Notes under the pieces: generated by a model
Told to the model about the DNA's origin: nothing
Seen by the model: only the letters and a program-made list of their open reading frames with translations
Database searches by the model: none
Made by a program: the position numbers and the translations under genes
Shown here: positions 8,419 to 18,037 of the stretch, piece after piece
Numbering within the stretch: position 1 is the stretch's first letter
How the letters are laid out: every line of letters starts with the position of its first letter
DNA from: Paulinella micropora
Taxonomy: Eukaryota; Cercozoa; Imbricatea; Euglyphida; Paulinellidae
Reading direction: 5' to 3'
DNA: 64,000 nt
Assembly: GCA_019918135.1 (NCBI GenBank)
Contig: WBZZ01003110.1
Span: 1-64,000, forward strand

Positions 8419-10332
8419 TTACAGTGCTTCGTCGGACTCTGAATCGTCGGACTCTGAATCGTCGCCAGTGCCCGGCGGCAGCTCGTGCAAGATGGACGCG
8501 GCCGTGGCCAGCGGCTTGTCCTTGATCTTCGCGTACTCGTGCTCCCATGCATACAGCACACGGCAGCCAGGGGGCATTCTCTGTCGAAGGTAGTACATCC
8601 GGGCCATCGTTTCTCGGTACAAATGTCTGTTGCGGCGCCCGCTCACCGAGGAACGTCCTTGGGCATACTCGGGGCGCCCCGGGGGAAAGCCGTGGTACGC
8701 GTTTCCGTGGAACTCGTACACACAGTTGCTGGCCGCGTCGTAGCCGTCCAGCCGCAGATTCGTGCCCGGGACTCGGTACTCGGACCCCTGCGGCGGCACG
8801 CCGCTGCCGTTCACAAAATGCTTGTGTTGGATCTGGCAGCCCAGTGCTTGCTCGAGCCTGTCCCACAGCCTGCACGCCACAATCGAGCAGCCTGCCGCTG
8901 GCTTGGGGATCAAGCCGCGAGCAAAAGCGTGCTCCGCACACAGCTTCTTGCGGCGCCCGCGTTCGTCTGGAAATGCCGCGTGTTTTTTACTGCCGACCGG
9001 ACAATCTGCACAAGGTCTTGGCACTTGATGGCACCCGAGAGCTCTGGCATGCTCAGCGCAGAGGCGGTGTTTGTGCCCTTGATCGTCCGCAAAAGTAGCA
9101 TGTCTTTTACTGCCCTCCGGACAGGCTACACATGGCTTTTGCACTTCGTGGCACCCGAGGGCTCTTGCATGCTCAGCGCAGAGGCGGTGTTTGCGCCCTT
9201 TCTCGTCCGCATAGCTGGCTTGTTTTTTACTGTCGACTGGACAAGCCGCACAAGGTCTTGGCACCTTATAGCACCCTAGAGCTCTCGCATGCTCAGCGCA
9301 GAGGCGGTCTTTGCGCCCTTGCTCGTCCGCAAAAGTAGCATGTCTTTTATTGCCCTCCGGACAGGCTACGCAGGGACTTTGCACTTCATGGCATCCGAGG
9401 GCTCTTGCATGCTCAGCGCAGAGGCGGTCTTTGTGCCCCTGCTCGTCCGCGTAATTTGCCTCTTTTTTACTGTCCTCCGGACAAGCCGCACAGGGATTCC
9501 GCGCTTTATGGCATCCGAGGACTCTGGCGTGCTCAGCGCACAGGCGGTTTTTGTGCCCTTGCTCGTCCGCATAGCTAGCATGTTTTTTATTTCCCTCCGG
9601 ACAGGCTACGCAGGGCCTTTGCACTTCGTAGCATCCGAGGGCTCTTGCATGCTCAGCGCATAGCTTCTTGGGGCGCCCCTGCTCGTCCGCAAAGCCAGCG
9701 TCTTTTTTATTGCCCTCCGGACAAGCCGCACAGGGATTCTCTACTTCGTGGCACCCGAGGGCTCTGGCGTGCTCAGCACATAGGCGGTTTTTGCGCCCTT
9801 GCTCGTCCGCAAAGTGAGCATATCTTTTACTGTCATCTGGACAGGCTAGACAGGGATTCCGCACTTCGTGGCAGCCGTTTTCCTTTGCATGCCGCCCACA
9901 AAGTTGGGGCTGTTGCTGCACATCCACACGGAACTTTGCGATAACGACGACCGCGTTGTTCTGCCAACATCTTAAGCACGCATATTTCCACTGTGTCCAG
10001 CCGTGAGGTTGTTTGCTTGCTCGGCTGAGAAGAGCAACGCCTGCTAACATTCTTAGCTGGTAGGCACGCCCGTTCTGTTGGTGGTCGACAACCTCCCCAA
10101 CAGTCGGCAGCGCCATTGATTGGTCTCGTTTCTGTCGCTTGGTTGTTGGTGTCTCGGCTTGGGCATCGTCACTGTCTGCCAGCCGGCGTTTTTTCTCTCT
10201 GGTCTTGGCTTCTCGTGGCTGAGAATCACGGCTCGCGGGCTGCGGGCTGGGCTGGGGGTCGTTGGCGGGGCTTTCGCGAGACGTTTGCGCTGGACGCCTG
10301 GTCACCTTTTCCCAGAGAGTGAGCTGTCTCAT
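8419..10332 (-). CDS. C/H-repeat protein with YEFHG (VSR-like) endonuclease domain, copy A
   Basis: 637 residues. The N-terminal 90 are basic and Ser/Pro-rich with an NLS-like EKKRR. Then come about nine tandem units of 40 residues of the form PCxxCPEGSKKHA..ADEQGRKxRLCAEHARALGC, that is C-x2-C-x20-C-x2-H, very likely zinc-binding and similar in layout to EsV-1-7 repeats of brown algae and their viruses. The C-terminal third holds LRLDGYDAASNCVYEFHGNA followed by YHG, and RVLYAWEHEY, the pattern of VSR/EDxHD-type single-strand endonucleases found in large viruses and mobile elements. An acidic Ser/Asp tail ends the protein. It lies tail-to-tail with the terminase, as in copy B. Likely DNA-binding nuclease; a homing-type role is possible. 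Confidence 0.8.
   Translation of the reverse strand: MRQLTLWEKVTRRPAQTSRESPANDPQPSPQPASRDSQPREAKTREKKRRLADSDDAQAETPTTKRQKRDQSMALPTVGEVVDHQQNGRAYQLRMLAGVALLSRASKQPHGWTQWKYACLRCWQNNAVVVIAKFRVDVQQQPQLCGRHAKENGCHEVRNPCLACPDDSKRYAHFADEQGRKNRLCAEHARALGCHEVENPCAACPEGNKKDAGFADEQGRPKKLCAEHARALGCYEVQRPCVACPEGNKKHASYADEQGHKNRLCAEHARVLGCHKARNPCAACPEDSKKEANYADEQGHKDRLCAEHARALGCHEVQSPCVACPEGNKRHATFADEQGRKDRLCAEHARALGCYKVPRPCAACPVDSKKQASYADEKGRKHRLCAEHARALGCHEVQKPCVACPEGSKRHATFADDQGHKHRLCAEHARALGCHQVPRPCADCPVGSKKHAAFPDERGRRKKLCAEHAFARGLIPKPAAGCSIVACRLWDRLEQALGCQIQHKHFVNGSGVPPQGSEYRVPGTNLRLDGYDAASNCVYEFHGNAYHGFPPGRPEYAQGRSSVSGRRNRHLYRETMARMYYLRQRMPPGCRVLYAWEHEYAKIKDKPLATAASILHELPPGTGDDSESDDSESDEAL
9031..9870 (-). 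repeat. 120-base tandem repeat inside the nuclease gene
   Basis: Seven or more 120-base units with near-identical blocks (for example GCATGCTCAGCGCA recurring every 120 bases). Each encodes one C-x2-C-x20-C-x2-H unit. The units resemble each other more than they resemble the array in copy B. Confidence 0.85.
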
Positions 10333-10384
10333 TCAAGCTGGTGGTCGAATCCGTACCTCCCCCTAGCGCCAAGTCGTTTCCTGG

Positions 10385-11000
10385 TTGCCATGTACGTACC
10401 TGGATTCGTGGCTTTTTTCTGAATGTCTTGGACAAATGAAGCAGGCAAGAGACTATGTGCGGATCCCACCGAAAAAGTTTGGGAACAGGGGAGGGGGGCC
10501 GGGTGTCCACTTGAGGTCAGGGAAGAAAGGGCAGGATTGTCGGGGGGGGGGGGGGGGGGGCGGACGGTGTGAGGAAAAGGGCTTTGGTTGTTTGATTTTC
10601 ATCTGTCCTTTGACCCCACCAGAGGGAACTCAACTAGACGGATCGTCCGGGGGGGGGGCCGGGCTAAAGAAAGGAAAAAAGACAGAAAGAGAGAGAGGGA
10701 GGGGGAGGGGAATTGGAGCCGCGACGTAACATTTCCCGGCGGGGGGAAAAACCCCGTAAATTTTCTCCCCCCCGCCCGCCGGCGTTCCCCCAACAAAGAA
10801 TGAAAGTTAAATCTACGATTGCTTGGCTGGCCCCCCCCCCCACAAAAAACCCGGCGCAGGCGTCGACAAATTCTAGAAAAGGACCGCTAGTTGCGGCCAA
10901 GGCACAGATTTTGTCGCAAGGTGCGGCACGTGATCAAAAATATATCAGTTGAAGAGTACAAGGGGGTTTTTATTACACGGCGATTTAGGCGCTTTTTTTG
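10385..11000. other. Low-complexity spacer, copy A
   Basis: A gene-free spacer with long G and C runs and A/G-rich purine tracts. It is conserved in outline with 40800-41510 of copy B, including a shared stretch ending near a TTGCGGCCAAGGCACAG motif just downstream of the next gene's stop. No supported gene. Confidence 0.6.
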
Positions 11001-11039
11001 TTGTTGCTCGCGGTCTGTTGATGCCGGGGGTGTGTGTGG

Positions 11040-11627
11040 CTAGGTACTTTGCACCAGCTCAAAATGACACAGGCCGGCTTGTCGTGTTGGTACAACGGCC
11101 AGCGCCAAAACTAGTGCCAGCACAACCAGTATCACCACCGTGGCCAATAAGCGGGCAGAGTATTGAAAGTAGCTATAATGGTCCAGCCAGTCAGCCTTAC
11201 TGAGCACTAGAGAAAAGAAGAAAATTGCCAACACAAAAATGAAAAACGCTAGGAAAAAGATCGCCACCTCGTCCCCGCGTCTTACAAATTGTAGCCCGTC
11301 AATTTCGAAGCTTATTGGGTGACTGAGCTCTTGCCCCGGAGGGCATTTCATTTTTCTCTGCGCCTTGAGACTAATGACGTTGTTTGGGTCGCTGTGCTTG
11401 TAGACGATGTCTACCTCGTCGACATGACCCAACCTTTGTCTAGTAACAGAGGTTAGCCAGTAATGCTGGCCGTGCTGTTGGTTGCGCGGTTTGAGGTGTA
11501 CAAAGGTCTTCCATTGTTTGTTGCAAGGCAGGGTTAGGTTGCAACTGAGGACCTGGTTGCTGTTCTGGCACTGCATGGCCAGCGCGCTGGCAGCCAGCCA
11601 CCACCACCACAGTGCGGCACGCATCAT
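11040..11627 (-). CDS. Two-TM membrane protein, type 1, copy A
   Basis: 195 residues. It starts MMRAALWWWWLAASALAMQC, a convincing signal peptide. An ectodomain of about 95 residues has several Cys residues and an NLTLPCNKQW segment (one N-glycosylation site). Two hydrophobic helices follow: VAIFFLAFFIFVLAIFFFSL, then, after a short loop with WLDHYSYF, LLATVVILVVLALVLALAVV. It is almost identical to the copy at 41566-42153. The same plan (signal peptide, ectodomain, TM, short loop, TM) recurs in the genes at 18038, 28565 and 33746, suggesting a family of surface proteins. No known glycoprotein family recognised; probably envelope or infected-cell surface. Confidence 0.75.
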   Translation of the reverse strand: MMRAALWWWWLAASALAMQCQNSNQVLSCNLTLPCNKQWKTFVHLKPRNQQHGQHYWLTSVTRQRLGHVDEVDIVYKHSDPNNVISLKAQRKMKCPPGQELSHPISFEIDGLQFVRRGDEVAIFFLAFFIFVLAIFFFSLVLSKADWLDHYSYFQYSARLLATVVILVVLALVLALAVVPTRQAGLCHFELVQST

Positions 11628-12222
11628 TTAAAGTCTTGGTTGACAATTTGTTGCAATGGCCAGATTTTAACAACAAAGAATTCAGTGTCGGTCGACGGGC
11701 CGGTGGGGGGATTTGGCGTACAGTGTGCGCCTTTAATTTGCGGGCAACGGCCCTTCCCTCCCCCGGATTTGATAACGACGGCAAGAAAACAAGGGGTGGG
11801 AGAGGGGGGTGGAAGTGCTAAAAAAAGCCAAGGCCCCCTCCCCCTTTTTCCTCCCAAGATTTTTGATGAGATAGATGGTCTCCCTTGCTTTAATAACTTT
11901 TGTTGTTTTATTATTAGGTTATGTTGAGGCTAGGAACGAGTCATCACAGAGCAAGGTTCGCGAACAATATACTTGCGCGGAATGCCGCGGGCCTCGAAGA
12001 AATCCTGTGCCTCTGTGTGTGCCCGTCAGGGCCAGCTTGAGTTTCTCGACACGCAGGCAAACAGTGGCTGTTTCGGGGGGCGGACCGAGCCCGTGGGGCT
12101 CGTCCAGTGTAAACAAGTCGTCTCCCAGGATCCCCCCCCTCACTTTTCCTCATTGCTTTCCAGTTTCTGGTTGTGTTGCGAGGTACGAGGACCTAACTAA
12201 ATGTCTACATTTCCAGGCATTA

Positions 12223-13140
12223 TTAGGCCATGAACCAGCGCAGCACACCGAGGTCAAGCGCGAGCGGCATTTTCCATGTGCAATTGTCCCCATCCCGGAC
12301 GGACCTTTGCCTAAGGTTGCCAGAACTTAGCTGTTTGAATGTAGTGTTGTTGCATGTGACGCACAAGCGAACCCTCCCGTCCGTGCCTACTTCAAGACTC
12401 TCCTGTCGTATTGCACTGTGATCGACATAAAGTGAAAAGAAGGTTCCAGGCGGAAAGGGGTACGTTACGACCCGCGCGGGGCGCCACGCCACAGGCAGCT
12501 CCAGCAGGGTGCAAAACGCTCCTATCCTCGTGTAATTCTCACTCTCTTTCGGGAGGTCCTTGACATCCTCGAAGCGCAGCCGGTCTTTATCAAAGACCAC
12601 GTGTCCCTCCAACATGCACAGCGGCCCCAGCCTGCGGCAGGCCACCCCTGTGCCGCTGTGCCCCCAGCGGGCGAGCTCGGTTGATTCGATGGGCAGCAGG
12701 CGCGGCGTGCTCAACTCCCGCACAACACAAGCAAGCCGAGAGGTTTCGAAGCGCAGCGTCGCCAACTCCTGGTCGCGCTCATCGCCCTGCCAGGGCAGCA
12801 GCTCCAGCCGTAGGCCCGGGGCTAGGATGGCCGACAGGTCGGCGCAAACCCGCAGTACGTTTGCGTCCGTTTCGATCGCTCGGTAGGCCTCCTGCGCATA
12901 ATCGCCCGGATCCGCCGCGCTCGGCAGAACAAGGCGGGCCCTGAAGCACCCGGCGCCCAACACGAAGGCGCTGCCGCGCAGCACTGCCGCGGGGCTCAGC
13001 TTCAGCCGCAACCAGCCGTCGGCCCCGTGCCTGTCACGAGTCAAGTCGATCCGAAGTTCTGTGCGCACTTTTGTACTTGCGCGGGCGGGCCCCTCTGTAT
13101 TGCTAGCGTCGTCGGTAGTACTAGACGGTGCACTCCCCAT
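12223..13140 (-). CDS. Possible fibre-tip-like protein, only in copy A
   Basis: About 305 residues starting MGSAPSSTTDDASN (a Met four codons upstream is possible). It has no signal peptide or TM. The middle is alpha/beta with many charged residues. The last 90 residues contain LPVAWRPARVVTYPF followed by FSLYVDHSAI and VGTDGRVRLC, a layout I associate with tips of phage-type fibres (PxxWRP, then strand-turn repeats with dGxv). That link is weak. It occupies the position held in copy B by two DUF285-repeat genes, so it is a cassette swap between the copies. An alternative is an unrelated virion or regulatory protein. Confidence 0.55.
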   Translation of the reverse strand: MGSAPSSTTDDASNTEGPARASTKVRTELRIDLTRDRHGADGWLRLKLSPAAVLRGSAFVLGAGCFRARLVLPSAADPGDYAQEAYRAIETDANVLRVCADLSAILAPGLRLELLPWQGDERDQELATLRFETSRLACVVRELSTPRLLPIESTELARWGHSGTGVACRRLGPLCMLEGHVVFDKDRLRFEDVKDLPKESENYTRIGAFCTLLELPVAWRPARVVTYPFPPGTFFSLYVDHSAIRQESLEVGTDGRVRLCVTCNNTTFKQLSSGNLRQRSVRDGDNCTWKMPLALDLGVLRWFMA

Positions 13141-13486
13141 CCTTCTGTGCACACTCTATGTTTTTTTTTTCTGGCCAGCAACACTTTTTTGCTTCGGCTG
13201 TTTCTCGGCGGTCGGGACAATCTCCTTTGCTCTCCGGCCCCCCCCCCTCCCCCCGTCGCCATTTTCTGTTTTCTCGCGGTCTTCCCCCCCCCCCCCCCCC
13301 CTGGCGGCCCCCCTCCCCCTCCCCGTTAATTTGTTGGGAAGACTATACGCGCGGCCGCAAAAGCCGGCTTGTGTCGCACAGCAGCGCGGACAAAAAAGGA
13401 CCGCAAATTGCGGCACAAGCCGGGACCAAGTGTTTCGGGGCGCTCTGACCAGACGTTGGCCGCCTGGAACACTTCCTCCGTCACCA

Positions 13487-13639
13487 GCGCCCCACCTGGC
13501 CTTCAGCGGGGCGTGCCTGGGCAAATCTGAGCGCGCGGACCGCGCGTGCTGCCCGCTCTCGGGCAATGCACCGAAGTGGCTGGAGTTGTCGTGCCGGAAA
13601 CGGGCCGACTGGCTGCCTGCCTCCTGCCGCGGCGCGTAG
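13487..13639 (+). pseudogene. Remnant of a DUF285-repeat gene
   Basis: A short stretch matches the last 50 or so codons of the intact gene at 45073-47154: LAFSGACL-type sequence, then WLELSCRKRADWLPASCRG before the stop. The rest of the gene is missing in copy A and replaced by the cassette at 11650-13440. It is a fossil end showing that copy A once had at least one DUF285 gene here. Confidence 0.75.
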
Positions 13640-13910
13640 CCACACTCCGCAACCCCAACCGGAAGGAAGGAAGGAAGGAAGGAAAATATTAAAATTGGCA
13701 CAGAAAAAAAAATCCTTTTGCGACGATTTATTATGTTGCACAGTATTTACAAACAAAAAAAAGGAAGAGGAGGAAAGAAAACACACCCCATTCTCTTTTT
13801 AGTGCCGGAGACCAGCTTAAAAAACTGTTCCTCCCGTCTCCTTTTGTTTTTTTAAAATTAGTATTGCTCATCTGCCGAATCACACAGGCCTCAACCAAGC
13901 GCTGCTGGAC

Positions 13911-14477
13911 TCAACGCTTGTCTTTTTTGCACCTGGGACAGACAGTCTTAATTTTCTGGACAGGCTTGATTGTTTTCAATTTCTCACACACCTCTTTGAA
14001 ATTCTCAAAGCTAGCAAACTCCTTGATACACCTCTTGATCTCATTCTCCAGCATCTTGTCGTTGGTCGAAACCATCTTGCGAAAATCTTTGCCATCAAAC
14101 TCTGCTATGCGTTTAACGCCATCGCGTTGGAGGTACAAAGACACTTTGGACCCCCATTCTGCGTCTGCGTATGCTTGGATGTACGCGTACAGCCCTGGAA
14201 GGTGAGGGAAAAGCCGCTCAAACGAGTCATTGAATTCCTGGACGGGCATTTCAATGACATCCTCACCTAGTGTATAGCTTTGGCTAAGGCTTTCCGCACC
14301 GGTCTCGAATTTCTTCTTGGCTTCCTCGCTTAAAGTTGCCAGTTCTTTCGACACTCTCGCTAGCGTCGCGAAGTCTATGCCAGCTAGGAATCCTGACAGT
14401 GTGTCATTCAGTACGTCATTAGGCATTATGTCAGTAAGAGGGTTTGGGCCTCCCTCGCCTGGTTTGGAAGCGCTCAT
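13911..14477 (-). CDS. F-box-like protein with C-terminal CxxC, copy A
   Basis: About 188 residues from MSASKPGEGGPN, a start conserved in copy B. Residues 10-50 read as an F-box: NPLTDIMPNDVLNDTLSGFL, then FATLARVSKELATLSEEA. F-box proteins link substrates to SCF ubiquitin ligases. A single alpha/beta module follows, with the signature YTLGEDV..MPVQEFN and YADAEWGSKVSLYL, and the protein ends in a CPRCKKDKR knuckle. Copy B (47396-48373) carries two of these modules in tandem, so the copies differ by one internal module. Downstream of the stop is a GAAGGAAGG repeat spacer. F-box identity is by pattern, not proof. Confidence 0.7.
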   Translation of the reverse strand: MSASKPGEGGPNPLTDIMPNDVLNDTLSGFLAGIDFATLARVSKELATLSEEAKKKFETGAESLSQSYTLGEDVIEMPVQEFNDSFERLFPHLPGLYAYIQAYADAEWGSKVSLYLQRDGVKRIAEFDGKDFRKMVSTNDKMLENEIKRCIKEFASFENFKEVCEKLKTIKPVQKIKTVCPRCKKDKR

Positions 14478-14519
14478 GACTAAAAAGAGAGAGAGACTTG
14501 CCAAAGATTTGTTTCTTGA

Positions 14520-15047
14520 TGTCTAGTTTTTCTTTTCTTTCTTCGTCTGCTTTTTTGTAACATTTAACAATACAAGAGAAAGCAAAACATGTTTGTGCAA
14601 GAGGTCGCGGCTTTTTTCACCCCTCCCGGGGACCGCTTCCCCCACACCAATTGCTCGGTTTCTGGTCGGTCCCCTCCAGGAAAAGCACGTTTGTGCAGCA
14701 CCGTTACGTCACCGAACGGCGTCGACTGGAGTGTGTGGCATGCACAGGATAGTGTGTGTACACGTGGGGTTCGCACACACTGCGTACCGGTACGCACTGC
14801 AGCTTGCCAGCGCGGCCACCGCTCGATACTTTGGAGTTGCTCGTGCCGACTATTTTCGTCTCTGCCACTGTCTTGGCTGGATCTCCGACGATGAAGCACC
14901 CTTGTCTAATCAAGCAAGTACGTTTCGATCGGGATGAATTTGCTTGGCCGAGGTCTACGCCCCGGTTTTTTTTGGCACGTTCGAGATCCAAAAAAGAGTT
15001 ATTAAAAGAAATCAGGCCTTCGATTTTAGTACCAAAACCTTTTTGGT
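14520..15047. other. Spacer without supported gene, copy A
   Basis: About 530 bases between the F-box gene and the spliced nuclease. Short open frames overlap one another on both strands and none has a recognisable protein. In copy B the corresponding interval contains the 269-residue gene at 48666. Confidence 0.5.
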
Positions 15048-16183
15048 TTAATGAGAGATGCCGAGCTTCGGGTCTAACGGGGCCGCCCCAGGCCGCAGCT
15101 GCACTTGGGTCGCGTCACGTATCTCCTGGCACAGCGCGGGCCAGCCCGCACGCCACTCGGGGTCAGCGGGTTTGTGCTGGCCGACGTCGCGCCCCGCCAA
15201 CAGGTCCACGTAGTCCAGGTGCGTTTGCACAGAACTTGGGTCGCTGGACGGTGGCTTCGCCAGCCAGTCCGTCACGGCCTGGGTGTGCAGCCGCGCCAGA
15301 TTATGCCGCCGGATCGCCAGGCACTGCAGCGCCTTGGACCGCAGGTCCGGCACGTCATGGAGCTCGAAGTCCTGCTGGTTCGGGTGGAAACACGCCAGGA
15401 ACGCGCCTGCGACACGTCGGCCCGTCTGCCACTGCACCAAGATCTTGTACAGATTGATTTGCATGGCATACTTCCAGTAGTTTGAATTTAACATATCCGC
15501 GCAGACCCTGAGCCCCGTCTCCCCGCGCCGGAACGGTTCCTTCCGTATCTTTTTCGATCGCTTCCAGTCACACAGAATTAGGCAATTCGTCTTGGGGCAG
15601 ACAAACAACATGTCGCACGAGCCCGCCAGGAGGTGTTTGCGCGAGAAGAGCAGCAGCTCCGTGCGCCAGGGGATCCAGCCGCGCGCCAGGACAATGCGGC
15701 GATGAAAGCGCCAAAACTGTTCAAACTCCGGACCAAGACAATGCGGCGCCAGCTCGGGCACTGCTGGCTCCACGCTGTTGTAGAAGTACCTACAAACAAA
15801 GCCACGCGGGCTTCTAACTCTTGTGTCAGCAAAAAAAGCAACGACAAGCAGAAAAAGGAACAGTACTCGACGTAGGCATGAAATTTGGTGCCCAGGTCAC
15901 GGCCCGCGTCCCACTCTTTGGCGATTTCTTCGGTGCTGCACCCGCGGCGCGAGGCCACGCTGCGCAGGGCAGCCTCTTGGGGGAAGGGCGGGAAGAAGGA
16001 GCCGTACAGCGACGACACGCTGCCCGGCAGAGGCAGCCAGCGTTCGCCGGGCAGCGCCAGCTGGTAGACGTGGGGCCCGGCGTCGAACGAAACTTGGCCG
16101 TCGGTCGGCAGCTTGTTGAGTCGTGCGAGGATATCGACGTCATCTCGGTTGGCTGCCAGGAAGCTGTCCAGCCGCGTCCACAT
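15048..16183 (-). CDS. Spliced PD-(D/E)XK nuclease, copy A
   Basis: Two exons (15867-16183 and 15048-15789) around a 77-base GT-AG intron give 352 residues from MWTRLDSFLAAN. The intron position and both exon lengths are identical in copy B, which supports the splice. Exon 1 holds a GAG-like start of the nuclease fold (GRDLGTKFHAYVEY). Exon 2 carries the catalytic core: RTELLLFSRKHLLAGSCDML with Glu and Asp, then LILCDWKRSKKI (D-x-K) and the Q motif KYAMQINLYKIL. This is the RecB-like PD-(D/E)XK layout seen in viral exonucleases, suggesting processing of replication or recombination intermediates. It is one of the best-conserved genes between the two copies. Confidence 0.85.
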
Positions 16184-16528
16184 CCAGTTTTGTGATTTTG
16201 CAAAAGCACGGTCGGGTGTGCGGAGGGGGGGGGGGAGAGGTTTGGACAGAAACGGCAAGAGGGGAAATGGGGGGGGGCCGTCGCACCATTTCTACCCCCA
16301 CCATTTGTTCTGTGGGGTAGGCCCCCCCCCCCCCCCCCCGCCATTCTTGTCTTCCGAGACGACGCCTGGGGGGGAGAGCGCCGCCGGCCCCCCCCCCCCC
16401 ATTTTTGAAATTAGGCAGCTGCGTTATTGGCGGTGGCCCTCCCCCCCTTACACTTTTTTCCGTTTTCCCACGGCAATACGCATGACTCTGGCATTACTGG
16501 CACCAAAACCCCTTCTCTGACAGTGCGG

Positions 16529-16738
16529 ATGGTAGATCTAGAGGACGATTGGATGTGGGAGAATTCGTCAGTAGAGGTAGCACTCCTCGTCTGTGAGGCT
16601 GCTGACCAACGCGTTCGATCCCCCGAGCGCACTGGCAAGACACGCGCGTCCTACGAAGACAGACGAACGCCTGTCCAAGGCGGCGGACGCGTGTGCTCCG
16701 TCTTACAGGAGGGCGCAGCATCGAAAGGATGGCCTTGA
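16529..16738 (+). CDS. Short conserved acidic ORF, copy A
   Basis: An ATG opens MVDLEDDWMWENSSVEV, followed by sequence conserved in copy B at 50991, then diverging. The acidic opening followed by a GTAG donor-like sequence (after NSSVE) could be a short first exon, as proposed for the glycosyltransferase at 32678. Around it (16200-16930) the spacer is rich in G and C runs. It may equally be leader sequence. Low confidence. Confidence 0.3.
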   Translation: MVDLEDDWMWENSSVEVALLVCEAADQRVRSPERTGKTRASYEDRRTPVQGGGRVCSVLQEGAASKGWP

Positions 16739-16930
16739 AAGGGACCAAGCGGTTCAATTCTCCTTTCCACACCCGCTCGATACTAGTCCCGTCCCTACTC
16801 CTTTTTTTTTAAATTCTTGGCTGCCACAGGAAAGTCCTGGCGGTTATGCTGCCACAGACCCGTTCTTTTTTTAAAAAAAAACATTAAAGCAAAAAAAATT
16901 GGTGCTGGCTCTTTTTTCTGGAGTGTCTGT

Positions 16931-17791
16931 TTAATTAATCACAACGCTCAGCCGAGGTCGTTGGGCTTTGAAGTCAAGAACCGCCTTTTGAGTGATGGCC
17001 GGACATCCTTGAATACATAGCCTTTGCAGCCCGGCCAGGCTGGCTAAATAGTTGAACGCCCCGTCGGTGAGTGCTTGGTTAGAGCTGAGATCCAGGCGTT
17101 GCAAGTTCCGCGGCAGGTAGGCAAGTTGGCTGTCGGATGTTTGGCAACTCCCCAGCACCAGGTCTGTGAGCGCCTTGAGCTCAGAGAGACCCTTGAAGTC
17201 CTGGATGCGGTAGCAAAGGAACAGATTCAGATTTTGCAAAGTGCGCAAGGCGGCTAGGTGCCGTAGCCCGGCGGAAGTGAGCAGGGAACAGCCAGTGAGA
17301 TCTAACTGCTGCAAGTGTGCCAGGTGCGCCAGTGGTGCGAGGCTATCGTCCCGTAAACCTTCGCAGAACATTAAGTTTAGGTTCTGCAGCTTAGGCGGCA
17401 GGGGCCGGGCCCCCAGGCTTGTCACTGAGGTACGCGCGGTAATGGTGCCCTTCAGCAGCAGCGTCTGTACGTGCGTTCCCCCGACAGCACTCAAGACGCG
17501 GGCCGCCGCTGTGCCGGTGATGGTTAGCTGGGTGATTGCTTGCCATTCCTGCCAGCGGGCCGCGGGGACGTCGGGGCCGTCTGAATTGAGACGCAGGGCG
17601 GCAAACTGGGCTGGGCCTCTCTGGGCTTGCTTGCACACCAACGACCAAGCCGCGTAGAGCCAGCGGGGGTTATCGGCCACCAGGGCGCAGACTATTTCCC
17701 AGACGTCGGCAGGCAGAGTCAAGAGCGTGGGCGGCTCTGCCGGGTTGAGGCGCCGGTGCTTGTGCGGTCGGGGTGCTGCTGCTGCAGACAT
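16931..17791 (-). CDS. F-box/LRR protein, shortened copy A
   Basis: 286 residues from MSAAAAPRPHKHRRLNPAEP (basic, NLS-like). Residues 22-55 look like an F-box (LTLPADVWEIVCALV, then YAAWSLVCKQAQ). The rest is leucine-rich repeats of the Cys-containing (AMN1/FBXL) type, for example LQQLDLTGCSLLTSAGLRHL and LQRLCIQGCPAITQKAV. Copy B (51288-52901) has 537 residues with the same ends and many more repeats in the middle, so copy A has lost an internal block of LRRs while staying open. Such proteins serve as substrate receptors of SCF ubiquitin ligases. A third, more distant LRR gene is at 34729-36474. Confidence 0.8.
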   Translation of the reverse strand: MSAAAAPRPHKHRRLNPAEPPTLLTLPADVWEIVCALVADNPRWLYAAWSLVCKQAQRGPAQFAALRLNSDGPDVPAARWQEWQAITQLTITGTAAARVLSAVGGTHVQTLLLKGTITARTSVTSLGARPLPPKLQNLNLMFCEGLRDDSLAPLAHLAHLQQLDLTGCSLLTSAGLRHLAALRTLQNLNLFLCYRIQDFKGLSELKALTDLVLGSCQTSDSQLAYLPRNLQRLDLSSNQALTDGAFNYLASLAGLQRLCIQGCPAITQKAVLDFKAQRPRLSVVIN

Positions 17792-18037
17792 GGAGGGGTT
17801 TCTTTTGACTTAAAAAAGAGTCTCCCCCGCTTTTTCTTTTCGGCGGGGAGAGGATGTGTGTGTGTGGGGGAGAGAGAGGATGTGTGTTTGGGGGGGGGGG
17901 GGGGCAGTCGCTGGAAAAAGTTGGGAGGGGGGGCCACCGCGCGCGCGTTTCCCCGCGCCCCCCCCCCCAAGGGAGCCAAATTTCTTTTTGCCCCAAAACT
18001 ACAAAGAAAAAGAAAGGAACGCAGCCTAGAAAAAAAA
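17792..18037. other. GT/G-rich spacer, copy A
   Basis: Intergenic region between divergent genes, with TGTGTGTGGGGGAGAGAG-type sequence and long G runs. A short adenine run directly precedes the ATG at 18038. Promoters for both neighbours must lie here, but none is recognisable. Confidence 0.45.

Noticed and set aside
9031-9870. Regular 120-base repeat resembling a CRISPR array
   Set aside because: The repeat is in frame, has no unique spacers and encodes Cys/His units of a protein.
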